Translations under genes and position numbers: made by a program
In this document: positions 11,797 through 22,399 of the stretch, piece after piece
Position numbering within the stretch: the stretch's first letter is position 1
Layout: each line of letters starts with the position of its first letter
Assembly (NCBI GenBank): GCA_036346355.1
Contig: CM070581.1
Location: 43,419,849-43,483,848, forward strand
Direction of reading: 5' to 3'
Length of the DNA: 64,000 bases
From: Rhipidocladum racemiflorum
Taxonomy: Eukaryota; Streptophyta; Magnoliopsida; Poales; Poaceae
The notes under the pieces: model-generated
What the model was told of the DNA's origin: nothing
Seen by the model: only the letters and a program-made list of their open reading frames with translations
Database searches by the model: none

Positions 11797-12236
11797 GTAC
11801 TTTGAGATCGGCATGCGGGAAAAGGGGTCTAGCTACACTTCTACACGTAGCTCCACCATCATAGTCCATAATTAATCACTTGGAGACATGATATTAAGAG
11901 TTGTGCCATAAACTTAATGTAGGGTTTAATTTAGCATGCTTGTGATTCCTTATTTGCTTGGTTATAGCTTATGAAGTGGTTGAGCATGCTTTTATTGGCG
12001 TAATTTGATGATATATCCATTTATGTTGATGTTTTATTTGTCGTGTGCTATGACATATCTTGCCATGATATTGATATTGTGTTAATTCATGTTAAAACAA
12101 AGGAGATGCTGCCGAAATCTCGGTTTTTAGCATGTGCGCCTTTGCTGGAATTTATGTTTAATTGTGGTATTTAGATGTTGTTTAGCTTTTGTTTGGTAGC
12201 ATTCAGGCATATTAAATGCCGGGGTGTTACAAATCT

Positions 12237-12502
12237 AGATAACTCATTTTTGTGTGTTTCCAACAAAGAACCGATTGTGGTGGTGCTGACCATATCACAT
12301 TCTTCACAATATATATGTTATCACAGAACATAACATTATCACAGAACATTCACAATATGACATATAACATTCACAATATGCTATCACAAAACATGCATCA
12401 CAATCTCTAATACATTATCACAGAACATTCACATAAACATCCAAGCATATCGCATTCAGTACACATTACATTCTCATTAATATTGTTCACATTATATATT
12501 GA
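12237..12502. repeat. AT-rich repeats, possible CACTA subterminal region
   Basis: Short direct repeats built on 'tatcacagaacattcacaat' recur between about 12300 and 12440. They follow directly after the stop codon of the minus-strand Ulp1 remnant, which fits the noncoding 3' end of that transposon, but no terminal CACTA sequence is present. The first 40-60 bases may still belong to the LTR remnant that ends at 9881. Confidence 0.4.
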
Positions 12503-12992
12503 CTAGTAAGAGCCTGTCGGGTCTTTAAATCTACCATCCTCCCTTATAACTTCTGTCCAGTACCACTGGCATATGTGGTCTCGTAATTTCTTGAGATCCT
12601 TATTGCTTAGGCTCTTCCGGGGGATATCAATGTCCTGCAAGAAAGTTTTAAAATTTGATTTTAAAAGACTTATAGTATTATGCATGTAAACAAATACCAC
12701 ATTGGCACTATTATATTGATAGTAGTGCAATAATCAGTTCTATACCTTAGGGAAAAGATTTGAGCCTCCGACCAGAATCAGCATGTGATGCATCACATAA
12801 AAGCCACACAGGTCATCACACCCCTGTTGATGACACTGTGAACAAAGAAACTTAAATTAGGAGACGAATAATATGTGTGAGAAAGAAATCCTATGATAGA
12901 CACTTGTACCTTGAAGCGCTTCCACTCCAATTTGTTGCCTTGTTTATCATTGTGCCGACCACCTTCCACATGATAGTGTAGTAGACACTCCT
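12503..12992 (-). pseudogene. Ulp1-like C48 protease remnant, three exons (CACTA-associated)
   Basis: Minus-strand exons near 12910-12992, 12746-12835 and 12503-12634 are joined by introns with good splice signals (CAAG|GTAC, CCTAAG|GTAT, CTTGCAG|GAC). The middle exon carries the catalytic cysteine box QQGCDDLCGFYVMHHM; the last ends DPTGSY and a stop at 12503-12505. C48 cysteine proteases of this type remove SUMO-like modifiers and are common passengers of grass CACTA elements. The catalytic histidine and aspartate exons are missing, so this is a fragment, in opposite orientation to CACTA B. It could be part of a separate element. Confidence 0.75.
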
Positions 12993-13059
12993 ACAAATAA
13001 TAAGTTTGGAATCGACACAGATGAAGCGATAGTGATGTATCATTCTGTAGTAGTGACTC

Positions 13060-14317
13060 TTTGCAATGCTTTGCTTGTGGAGTTGGAGAACCTAAGGACC
13101 CTACATGATAGTGTGGTTTCTGATCTTGAGGCTCTTAGGTTGAAGGATACTAGCACATGTTCTATTGATCCTATTCATGCTGATGCTAGTTTTCTTCATG
13201 CTCACACGACTGCATCTTGTGATAATTGCCCTAAGTTGCTTGCTGAAATTGATGCCATGAGGTCACACCTTAGGAAGCTTTCTGCTAGAAATGATGAACT
13301 TGAATCATTTCCTTCTAAGGACCCAGTCAGCTCATGTGAGGGCTGTAAGCAACTAAAACTTCACAATGATGCTTTTGACTGTCAAGTGTGCTAAATTTGC
13401 TAAGGACTTACTCCCTCCAGTTTGATAATAGATGTCGTTTTGGACATCGACACGGTCTTCAAAACACAACTTTGACCGCTAATTTTTATTATAATATATT
13501 TATAAAACCCAATAAAATTATAATATTATGAAAGTATTTCTCGAGACAAGTCTACACATATAATTTTCATATATCCAATTTAAATATTTAAAAATATATC
13601 GATAGTCAAAGTTTTAGAAGTTTGACCATCACTATGTCCAAAACGACATCTATTATCAAACTGGAGGGAGTACTAGTTAAGTCACCAACTGATTGCTTGC
13701 TGTGTGTTGGGGTTAAGGAGGATGTGGATAGAGTCCACATGGAGCTTAGGAAGAAGATTGAGGCCCAAATTGGTAGAATTTGAGATGCCCATTGTGTTTC
13801 TTGCGAGTCCCTCAAGATTGAGGCAGCTCATTATAGGGAGAAATATTCATGCCTTGCTCTATCTTCTCGATCTGGCTCTTTTTCTGCTTCTCCTTCCCCC
13901 TGCTCTTCTTGTGCCTCACTTTTTTGAGAGTGCCAGTACCTTACGAGGACCCTCGAGAAATTTGTAGGAGGCAAAAAGAAGCTCAATCTCATCTTAGACC
14001 AATCCAAAATTAGTAGATGCAGTCAAGGTCTAGGATTTGATTCCTTGGAGCACGCACGGACGCATCCGCCTACTATTGTGCGCACCTCCAAGAGTGGAGA
14101 GATCATGGTTGCTCCACAGATGAGCACCACTATTTTTAGGTCAGCAGGTCTGGTCCACAGGATCTCTGATGAGAAGGATGCTTCTCCTGCTACTTCAGCC
14201 TCCAAGGCGAAGTATACATGCACCTTCTGTCAGAAGGATGAACACCTGGTTGACTTTTGTTTCAGACGTGCCAAGATCACTCGGCGTGAGCGTGTTAGTG
14301 CCCTTAGCGGTATTTAG
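13060..14317 (+). pseudogene. Sirevirus-type Copia gag, broken, interrupted by a MITE
   Basis: Reading frames at 13075-13394 and 13681-14317, with stops and shifts, give a coiled-coil protein studded with paired cysteines (CDNC, CEGC, CLLC), then the stretch LILDQSKISRCSQGLGFDS and a zinc knuckle CTFCQKDEHLVDFC near 14218. The same order occurs in the Copia gag at 46311-47300, which identifies the lineage. Gag forms the particle and binds RNA. The 5' part of gag and the 5' LTR are absent. A Stowaway MITE sits at 13411-13670; removing it rejoins the gag sequence. Several stops show it is dead. Confidence 0.75.
13411..13670. mobile_element. Stowaway-type MITE (Tc1/mariner)
   Basis: 260 bp with near-perfect terminal inverted repeats: left CTCCCTCCAGTTTGATAATA (13411-13430), right the same in reverse (13651-13670), extending inward through GATGTCGTTTTGGAC. 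It is flanked by TA on both sides (13409-13410, 13671-13672), the target of this superfamily. The interior is AT-rich and noncoding. Confidence 0.95.
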
Positions 14318-16748
14318 GGTCATTCCCAGACTTTGAGTGCTTCTAAGGCACACACGGCTTCTAGGTAGGTTTCACAGTTGCTGGTTTTGGACAGCGTATG
14401 GGGCTTGGTTTCCAGGCTTCTTCTGCTAGTTTTCGCCCCAGAGCTATTTTGAGTTAGTCTTTCCGTCGTCCTTATGATATTCCTTGTTTTCCCTATCAAG
14501 GTGGATATCAGCGGTGTGAGTTTGCTTCCTCCAGCAGGAGGTCTGAGCAGCATGTTGTGGATGGTCTGGCCTTTGCACGCTGGCAGACCAACCCGGCACC
14601 TGCTCCCATATGTTCTACTGGAGCTGTCTCTGAGTTCTTGAGAGTTGAGTCTAGGAGAGGCGCTAGATTGCATTCTACTGCTCCTTTGACTGCTTCTACT
14701 TCTGCTCAGGTGACTCAGTATTGGGTTCCTAGATCAGCCTTAATATGTCCTGGTTCTGAGACATCTACCTTTCGCTCTCATTGATTCAGGTTCGTGGGAT
14801 AGGAAGGGGGATGTTTGGATCGTAGACTCCGGCTGTTCACGTCATATGACCGGAGACTCCCATTGGTTTTCTTCCCTAGTCCGAGCTCCCGGTGATGAGG
14901 TGATCACTTTTGGGGATGCTGCATCAGGTAGAGTCATCACTAAATGTACTGTTTGCATTAATGATCAGTTTATTCTTAAGGACGTTACATTAGTGAGTAA
15001 GCTGCATTTTAATTTGCTTTCTGTTACTCAGCTTATCGATGACCATTTCGAGGTAAGTTTTATGTTTAGTGGTTGTAGGATCCTCGATTCTTCTAGGGGT
15101 TGGTTTGCGGGATTTCTCGTTTTGGCAGAGTCTTTCGTGCTAATTTTTCTTCATCTTCTAGAGACTCTCTCCATTGCCTTATTGCTTCAGAGTCCCGTGA
15201 TCTCTCTTTTGGCATAGGAGACTCGGTCACATTGGCTTTGATCATTTGACCTGAGTTAGCAGCCAAGATCTCATTCGTGGTTTGCTCAAACTCAGGATGA
15301 TCAAAGATGTTGTATGTTCTCCTTGCCGACATGGCAAGATGGTTGCGGCTTCTCATCCCCCAGTCACCCGAGTGATGACTGATGCACCAGGATAGCTTTT
15401 GCATATGGACACTATTGGTCTAGCTAGAGTGCAGTCAGCGGGAGGGAAGTGGTACATTCTTGTCATTGTTGATGATTTTTTCGAGGTATTCTTGGGTCTT
15501 CTTCATGGCCTCGAAGGATGAGTCCTTTTCTCACTTTAGGGGTTTAGTTCATAGGTTGTCCGATGAGCTCCCAGGTGCCTTACGAGCAATCTGTAGTGAC
15601 AATGGTACAGAGTTCAAGAACTCCTACTTTAGTAGCTTCTGTGAGGAGTTAGGCATATAGCATCAGTTCTCGTCTCCATAGGCCAAATGGTGTAGTGGAG
15701 AGGAAGAATAGGACCCTAGTTGAGATGGCCAGGATGATGCTAGATGAGTACAATACTCCTAGGAAGTTTTGGGCTGAGGCTATAGCTATGGCTTGCCATG
15801 TTGCCAATAGAGTCTTTCTTAGGGCACACTTGCACCGCACATCTTATGAGTTGAGATATGGTTGAAAGCCTAGTGTATCTCATTTTTCTGTTTTTGGTTG
15901 CAAGTGTTTCTTCTTGAAGTCTGGGAACCTAGATAAGTTCGAGTCACGTTCTGCTGACGGGATCTTTCTGGATTACTCGACTTCTGCTCGTAGCTACAGG
16001 ATTTGGGCTATAGATTTGGGTAGGATCATAGAGCCTGTGAGGTGAACTTTGATGAGGCTAGCCGTGGTGCTAGACCAGACATTTCAGGCTCTTCTCCTCT
16101 TTCCCAGTCTATTTTCTCCGATGAAGTTGATGACGGAGATGAAGGCACCATGCCTGATCCAGTCATCATTCCTGCTCCCGAGGTGCCTCCCATTTCCATT
16201 TCTACACCTTAGGGAGATCAGCCCTTACCCTCAGACTCTTCGACAGCTAGTGACTCTGTACCTACTTCTCCCATAAGAGTAGAGGTCACTTCTGCTTCTG
16301 GATCTCCCCGCCACATTCAGCAGGCTCATCCACCTGACCAGATCATTGGAGATATATTTGAGCGAGTCACTCGCTCTAGGTCAGGTCTGTTCACTTTCTG
16401 CCTTCACTCTGCCTTTGTTGCCTCTTTTGAGCCGAAGGATGTTTCTCATGCATTATCTGATGAATCTTGGATTAATGCCATGCATGAGGAACTTGAAAAC
16501 TTCGAGAGGAACAAAGTTTGGAAGCTTGTCGAGCCCCCTACTGGTCACAACATCATTGGGACCAAATGGGTTTTCAAAAACAAGCAGAATGAGGATGGGG
16601 TTGTAGTTCGAAACAAGGCTAGGCTAGTCGCTCAGGGTTTTACTCAGGTCGAGGGCCTCAACTTTGAGGAGACTTTTGCCCCTGTAGTTAGACTAGAGGC
16701 CATCAGGATCCTGCTTTCATTCGCAGCATCCAAGAGCTTCAAGCTTTA
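14318..16748 (+). pseudogene. Copia pol (protease, integrase, start of RT), broken
   Basis: 14318-14804 is degenerate linker. The protease motif IVDSGCSRHMTG is near 14818-14853. The integrase HHCC region (WHRRLGHIGFDHL, then CSPCRHGK) is at about 15211-15345. The integrase core shows MDTIGLARVQ (15400 region), SDNGTEFKN (about 15595-15622) and, past a shift, the VVERKNRTL glutamate (near 15690). An RT N-terminus (WINAMHEELENFERNKVWKL to FAPVVRLEAI) runs 16465-16746. Many stops and frameshifts interrupt it, and the RT ends abruptly at 16748 before its catalytic YVDD. Confidence 0.8.
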
Positions 16749-18184
16749 GAATGCAAATAGATTTTCAAGAAGAAGACAGACGTAGATGGAAATGTTCAGA
16801 TATATAAGGCACAGTTGGTGGCAAAGGGTTTCAAACAAGTTCAAGGAATTGACTATGATGAAACTTTTTCACCGGTAGCCATGCTCAAGTTTGTCCGGAT
16901 CATTTTAGCAATTGCTGCATATTTCGATTATGAAATATGGCAGATGGACGTCAAAACAGCTTTCCTTAATGGAAATCTATCTGAGGATGTATACATGATA
17001 CAACCTGAGGGTTTTGTTGATCCTAAAAATGCTAAATAGATATGCAAGCTTCAGAGATCCATTTATGGGTTAAAGCAAGCATCTCGGAGTTGGAACATTC
17101 GTTTTGATGAAGCGGCCAAAGGATTTGGCTTTATCAAAAACGAAGAAGAGCCTTGCGTTTACAAGAAGGCTAGTGGGAGCGCACTTGTGTTTCTGATCTT
17201 GTATGTGGATGGCATATTATTGATCGGGAATGATATTCCTATGCTTGAAGACGTTAAGACTTCGTTGAAAAGGAGTTTCTCAATGAAGGACTTGGGAGAA
17301 GCATGTTATATCTTGGGCATAAAGATCTATAGAGATAGATCAAAAAGGTTGATTGGATTAAGCCAGGAAACGTACATTGACAAAGTATTGAAAATGTTCA
17401 ATATGCATTAATCTAAGAGAGGTTTCATGCCAATGTCACATGGCATCAGTCTAAGCAAGAATCAGTGTCCTTCGACAACTGATGAGCGAGACAGGATGAG
17501 TAAGATTCCATATGCTTCGGCTATTGGATCTATCATGTATGCCATGATCTGTACGCGCCCAGATGTCTCATATGCTCTAAGTGTCACAAGTAGATACCAA
17601 GCGGATCCCGGTGATGGTCATTGGATAGCCGTGAAAAACATCCTAAAGTACTTGAGAAGAACTAAGGGTATGTTCCTAGTCTTTGGAGGTGAGGAAGAAC
17701 TGGTTGTAAAAGGTTACACCGATGCAAGCTTCCAAACTGACAAAGATGATTTTCGATCACAATCTGGTTTCGTTTTTACACTAAATGGAGGAGCAGTAAG
17801 CTGGAAGAGTTCCAAGCAAAGCACGGTGGCTGACTCTACGATAGAAGCGGAGTACATTGCGGCTTCGGATGCCGCAAAAGAAGCTGTATGGATAAAGAAG
17901 TTTATCTCAGAGCTTGGTGTGGTCGCTAGTGCCTCTAGTCCAATGGACATCTATTGCGATAATAGTGGTGCCATTGCACAAGCAAAAGAGCCTAGATCAC
18001 ATCAGAAGTCCAAACATATACTCCGACGCTTTCACCTTATTCGCGAGATTGTGGGTAGAGGTGACGTGAAGATATGCAAAGTACATACGGAAGCCAATGT
18101 GGCTGATCCGTTGACAAAGCCACTGCCACAGCCTAAGCATGAGGCGCACACGAGGTCTATTGGTATTAGATACTTAATTGATTG
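16749..18184 (+). pseudogene. Second Copia pol: RT and RNase H, 5'-truncated
   Basis: Begins in the RT with a reading that repeats an RT region already present just upstream, so it comes from a different Copia lineage. Visible are AQLVAKGFKQVQGIDYDETF (from about 16812), the palm motif QMDVKTAFLNG (near 16946), YVDGILLIG (canonical YVDD, second aspartate replaced by glycine, near 17201), then RNase H with GYTDASF, IEAEYIAASDAAKEA, IYCDNSGAI and ADPLTKPL. Stops at 17037 and 17409 break the frame; the final 252 codons are open to 18185. It runs directly into its polypurine tract and 3' LTR. Confidence 0.85.
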
Positions 18185-18195
18185 ACTCAAGTGCA

Positions 18196-18206
18196 AGTGG
18201 GAGATT
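18196..18206 (+). other. Polypurine tract of second Copia
   Basis: AAGTGGGAGAT just before TGTTAGTGTTATGCCC, the LTR start. AGTGGGAGATTGTTAG is a very common Copia PPT/LTR border. Confidence 0.85.
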
Positions 18207-18447
18207 GTTAGTGTTATGCCCTTAAGGCAATCATATGGATGATTGTAACATGACTATGTTTATGAATAATAATATGATTATTGGTCCAATGAATGTATAT
18301 CATTATTTTGATCAACAAGTGTGTGACTTGTTTATGAAGATCTTTACTTATTCATATAATTCGATAAATATCTTTCATCGGATATCATCGTATAGGACAA
18401 CGATGAATAGATCAGCACATGTATTGTTCGATGATCATGTTTCATAG
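18207..18447 (+). repeat. 3' LTR of second Copia, left part
   Basis: Starts TGTTAGTGTTATGCCC and runs until a solo gypsy LTR inserted after CATAG. It continues at 19481. No 5' LTR partner is in the window. Confidence 0.82.
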
Positions 18448-19475
18448 TGTGACACTACGGAGTGTCGTAACGTTATAAAATATGAATGTTGAGGTCAAAA
18501 ACTTTATGAAAAATGAAATTGGAGGTTGAAACCATATGCTATGAGGTTTATTTGCGTTTCCGGGCCGTTTCCGGGAATTTGGGCCTTTCCGGGGGAGTTT
18601 GGGCCTAAGGGAAAGGTCCGTGGGCTTTGGTGGGATGGTGTTCGAGTTCATTTAGGGTAGGAGTCCTGTTTGGGGGGCCTCCTCCTGCCCTTTTGGGCGT
18701 CCTCCCCCTGCCCCTTGCGCCCCCAAGTGCCCTAGCCGCCTCCCACACCTCCCCACCTCCTCCTTGGGCGCCTCCACCTCCCCCAAGCCTCTCCCCTTAC
18801 GCCACCACCGTCTCCACCACCTCTCCACCTCCCTTGCTGCGCCTAGGTGAGTTCTTGACCTCACCACCTCGAAGATCCATCCATTGGAGCGTTCCGCGAC
18901 GAGGAGATCCGGTGGATTTGGAAGCGAGGAAGGGGATCGCGCGAACCGGGAGGAGATCTATTGGGTTTTCGTGCGTCGGGCGAAGGTGGTGCGACCCCGG
19001 GAGTGCCTTCTACTTCCCACCAATCCGTTGCCCGTGGTTGAGGTACTTTGACACCGGCATGCGAGAAAAGGGCTTAGCGGCACTTCATCACATAATTTTC
19101 CACACATTTAGACTATAATTACCCTTCGGAGTTGTGATCATGGATCTAGTGTGATGCAACTAGGATTATGGTTTGTTTGTGTGCTTGATTACATCCTTTA
19201 CTTCGTATTAGTTCATGAGATGGTTAATTCCATTATGGTAGACTTAAATTGCTGCTATATTACCCATTGATGCTGCCTTGGATGATTTTCCATTATGATA
19301 TATCATGTGATATTTTGTTGTTGCTCCGAATCATGGAAAAACAAAGGAGATGCTGCCGAAATTTTCGGTTTTAGCATGTGCGCCTTTGCTGTAATTTATA
19401 TTTAATTGTGGTATTTAGATGTTGTTTGGTCCATGTTTGGTAGCATTCGGGCATATTAAATGTCGGGGTGTTACA
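18448..19475 (+). mobile_element. Intron-less ('spliced') solo gypsy LTR
   Basis: Starts TGTGACACTACGGAG, ends GGGGTGTTACA, and is flanked by the exact duplication CATAG (18443-18447, 19476-19480). It is only 1,028 bp against about 2.2 kb for its relatives. Aligned to 9887-12231, exon 1 ends ...GTCGGGCGAAG at 18985, the middle exon is 18986-19042 (57 bp, as in the long LTR), exon 3 runs 19043-19475 (433 against 435 bp), and the 604-bp and 660-bp introns are missing exactly at their splice sites. The copy therefore appears to derive from reverse transcription of a spliced RNA. A reading frame is open across both junctions (18627-19118) but lacks an ATG start. Confidence 0.9.
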
Positions 19476-20201
19476 CATAGATCATGGGATATGGAGATAT
19501 CATCAATACATTGTGGACGCATGTTGAAGAACATGGGTTAGATAGACCCACAATGGGACACTGCGAGAATGTTACATTCTTTTGTGTCATCAGTGTATCT
19601 CATACATAGTAGATGTATGATCCTTAGACCTGAGATTGTCATATTCCCTACATGTGTAATAGTTTACCTTGGGGTTACCAAACACTATTTCCTAACCGGA
19701 TAGTTATAAAGGTAGCTTTCATGTTTACTATGAAACATGCAGAAGGAAGTGAGCAGTCAAGACGGAATTTGCCACTCCAATGTAACGGAGATATATGTTT
19801 AGGCCACTTGTGTGATATGATTAAGGAAGTGCATGGCCATGCCGTGATTGAGAAGTCAATCACAACTTATTAATATATCACGGATACGAGAGATGGATTG
19901 AACTGTCAAAGGATGACATGCTTCTCGCCTTGAGTTTGATCTTCATATAGTTTGGCAAAGGGATTATTACATCAATACTTTAATCATATGCGTTTGGGAG
20001 TTGGCATGCTCTGCAAGGAGCCGCTAGCGACTATTGGATTAGAAAAGGGTTTTCTGAATCCATGTCCAATTGCGCATGAACCTACAGGGTCACACACTTA
20101 ATGGGCTGGGACGTATTAATTCGGATTGGATCCGTAATTAATGGACCCCGTGGGCTTAGCGCGTAGATGGGCCCTGATTGCCTAGGGTTTTACCTCGTGG
20201 C

Positions 20202-20209
20202 TATATAAG
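20202..20209 (+). promoter_or_regulatory. TATA box of second Copia LTR
   Basis: TATATAAG in GGCTATATAAGGAGGGGAGG, upstream of 'ggacgcagaacacac', which is probably the transcript start. Confidence 0.65.
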
Positions 20210-20390
20210 GAGGGGAGGAGGCTGGACGCAGAACACACTTTCGTGCGGTTTAGAGGTGTTTCGCCAGAAACCCTAGCCACCTCCTCTTGTTGGCCCTACC
20301 GAGCGACCTGGTGGTTGCACACCGATGCACGGTGTTCCATCCCCAGACGTGTGGACTATTGTGGTGACGCTGCTGCTACTGCAGCGTGGA

Positions 20391-20518
20391 GAGGACGATC
20401 TGCAGCGAGGATGATCCGTGGCGAGGACGATTCACGGCGAGGACGATCCGTAGCAAGGATGATCCGCAGCAAGGACGATCCACGACGAGGACGATCCACG
20501 CAGAGAATGATCCACTAC
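20391..20518 (+). repeat. Eight tandem 16-bp units in Copia LTR leader
   Basis: Units of the form GAGGACGATCCGYRGC start at 20391, 20407, 20423, 20439, 20455, 20471, 20487 and 20503. Each contains GATC or GATT flanked by GGACGA and CCGYRG-like sequence. The unit length is not a multiple of three, so an encoded repeat is unlikely. Confidence 0.85.
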
Positions 20519-20651
20519 AACGACGTGTGAAGGATTCCGCAACTGCGCATCTAGTGGTAATAGATCTATGATCCCCTTCTTGCGAATAGCTTTTTTGGTT
20601 TGCGGTAGAAATTTTAATTTGTGCTAGTGTAGCATACCGCGTTCCCCAACA

Positions 20652-21904
20652 CCTGGCGCCACTGACATGGATCAAGATGACGCCACTAACATAGGCGACA
20701 TAAATTAATAGTACATTGTGACTCCCAACACATAGAAGTGTGAAACGACTAATAAGAAAATCCAATTGCAGGCTCAGATGGCTGATGAACAAAGGGGACG
20801 CGCAGGCCGTGGTCCAAACAAGATGCCTAAGGGTGTTCATAACATAGAACAGCTCTCGGCAGTCGGGGAACTCCAAATACCCGATCATCGTTGGCCGTCT
20901 GGAGACAGCCTGCGGAGTACTTGCTAGGGATAATGTGCCGATCAGCTACAGATCATGGACCGGCCGTCGAGGTGACCAATCGGTGGTTCCTGATGACCTG
21001 AAGGACTTGATGTGGGACAAGCTAAAAGAAGTATTCCAATTCCCCGAAGGGTCCGAGGTGGTTGCAAAGAAATGTGCACTATGCATCATGTGCATAGCGT
21101 GGAAGAATTGGAAGACGATGCTGAAGAAGAACTTTGTGAAGAAGAACGAAACACCAGATTTTAACTTGTACCCAAAGATAATGGAGTTCTGGGAGGACTT
21201 CGTGGTGTACAAGAATTGTGAAGAAGCCCAGATAGTGAGTCAGAGGAACAAGGCTAACACAGATAAAAATACAAACCCTCACACACTAGGCACTGGTGGC
21301 TACATGAAGAAAATACCCGCATGGGATAGGAGTGAAGAAGAGCTAATCCGTAGGGGCGTCATTCCTGCAACTGCCGAGTTGAGCGAACGATCAAAGCACT
21401 GGTTGCTTGCGAGGGGGGCTTCTGTCTCATAAGATGACAACTTAAGCTTCAAGAGCGATAGAACCCAGGAAGTGTCGCGAAAAATTGCAGATGCTCACGT
21501 GCAGTCTTCCCAAGGCTTTTTCACACCACGAAGGGAGAATGATGAGCTTAGTGTTGCCCTAGGTAACAAGGAGAACCCTGGTCGCAACCGAGGAGTTGGT
21601 TTGGTGCCGTGGAAAGAAGGCTTCCCAGCTGACGCATCGTTGTACAAGCGGTCGAAGAGACTAAGAGAAGATCAACTGGACCGTCAAATAAAAGATGTTG
21701 TGGCAAGAGTGTTGGCGGAACAGAGAGCGGAGTTTGATAAGGTTGTCGAGCAAGCAGTAGAGAGAGCTCTCAGCTCACGAACACCACTTAATGACAGCCC
21801 TCGGAACTTCAGTCACGGTGTTCATAAGAGCAGTTGCGCGTCCACAGGGATCCCTGAAGAGCATGGACTCCATTTTCCAGTGGATGACATCACAGAACCG
21901 ACAC
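20652..21904 (+). mobile_element. CACTA element B, left remaining part
   Basis: Left of this point lies the Copia LTR; no CACTA terminus (CACTACTAC...) is present, so the 5' end is missing from the window. It carries the start of the transposon gene and is interrupted at 21904 by the chromovirus with duplication GACAC. It resumes at 38760 and ends at the terminal GTAGTAGTG at 41661. Confidence 0.8.
20765..21904 (+). pseudogene. CACTA transposon-protein gene, 5' exons (plant PTTA/En-Spm type)
   Basis: An acceptor (TTGCAG, 20765-20770) precedes an ATG at 20778 and RGRAGRGPNKMPKG. A frameshift follows, then ACGVLARDNVPISYRSWTGR (frame of 20935) and a lysine-rich central domain containing MLKKNFVKKNETPDF. 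This is the conserved 'plant transposon protein' domain of CACTA elements, presumed to bind DNA or partner the transposase. A stop at 21430-21432 interrupts the frame, which then stays open to a glutamate/arginine-rich coiled coil (about 21650-21780). The chromovirus is inserted after ...ITEPT, and the same frame continues at 38760. Confidence 0.8.
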
Positions 21905-22399
21905 TGTAATATCCCGAGTATTTCTATACTCGAGTCACTGTACATTTGTACTCAAACACTGTTCAATAATACACTGATCTTGTGTACTTCTGCAATTTGG
22001 GCTGTGTGTACTTAAGTGGGATCAAAAAGAACCCTTCAACTTAAGTAATTTCACTCATAAATAATTTTGAATTAAGTTGGGTAAGTGTCAAAGTGACCCT
22101 AATAGCTTCCAAAATACTTTGGAATAATTAGTAATCAACTTTGGAAGCTTTAACCTTCAAGGTTTGTCACTTGACCAAAATACCCCTTGTAAGTGCATAG
22201 TGTTTTAAGCATGTGCTCAAGCAAACCAACAGCCAACACTCCATTTCCTCTCTCCCATACGACCAAGCAACAGAGAAGGAGGTTCCCAAACCCTAGAGCA
22301 CCCATTTGCACCTTCTGGAGGCGATTCAACCGGCAAAACTTGATCTGGAGGCAAGATTGGACTTCCTCATCGCGATCTCCACCCTTTGGACCCTCTCAA

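Larger units (their letters stand above)
9887..12231 (+). mobile_element. Solo gypsy LTR with duplicated head and two introns
   Basis: Flanked by the exact duplication AATCT (9882-9886 and 12232-12236), it starts TGTGACACTACG and ends GGGGTGTTACA, with no internal region. A second LTR head of the same family, TGTGACACCACGGAG, starts at 9986 after 99 bp, so the LTR has two heads and one tail. Likely history: an LTR inserted into an older one of the same family, then recombination between the tails. Leader structure: exon 1 to 10475, intron 1 10476-11079, middle exon 11080-11136, intron 2 11137-11796, exon 3 from 11797. It is the same family as the LTRs at 18448, 41662/62542 and 48018-56829. 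Confidence 0.88.
19481..20651 (+). repeat. 3' LTR of second Copia, right part
   Basis: Resumes after the CATAG duplication and ends TTCCCCAACA at 20651. It holds a TATA box (20202-20209), a leader that opens with a stretch of 'gaccaggacgcag' type, and a 16-bp tandem repeat at 20391-20518. No gene is seen in the open frames here. CACTA B begins immediately after, so the Copia is inserted in, or truncates, that element. Confidence 0.8.

Noticed and set aside
9986..12231. Solo LTR starting at the second head (9986)
   Set aside because: The flanks AGCGT and AATCT do not match, whereas 9887 and 12231 are flanked by identical AATCT.
13043..13053. CTGTAGTAGTG as the right end of a CACTA element
   Set aside because: The motif fits, but no opposite terminus or 3-bp duplication could be found and the nearby Copia gag frame runs close by. 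Not annotated as a terminus.
18627..19118. Open frame of 163 codons, proline-rich, as a host gene
   Set aside because: It lies wholly inside the spliced solo LTR, begins without ATG, and its composition follows the GC-rich LTR leader. I keep it only as part of the LTR frame question.
20243..20530. Arg/Asp-rich frame over the 16-bp repeat as a protein gene
   Set aside because: The repeat period shifts frame every unit, and the region is the Copia LTR leader.
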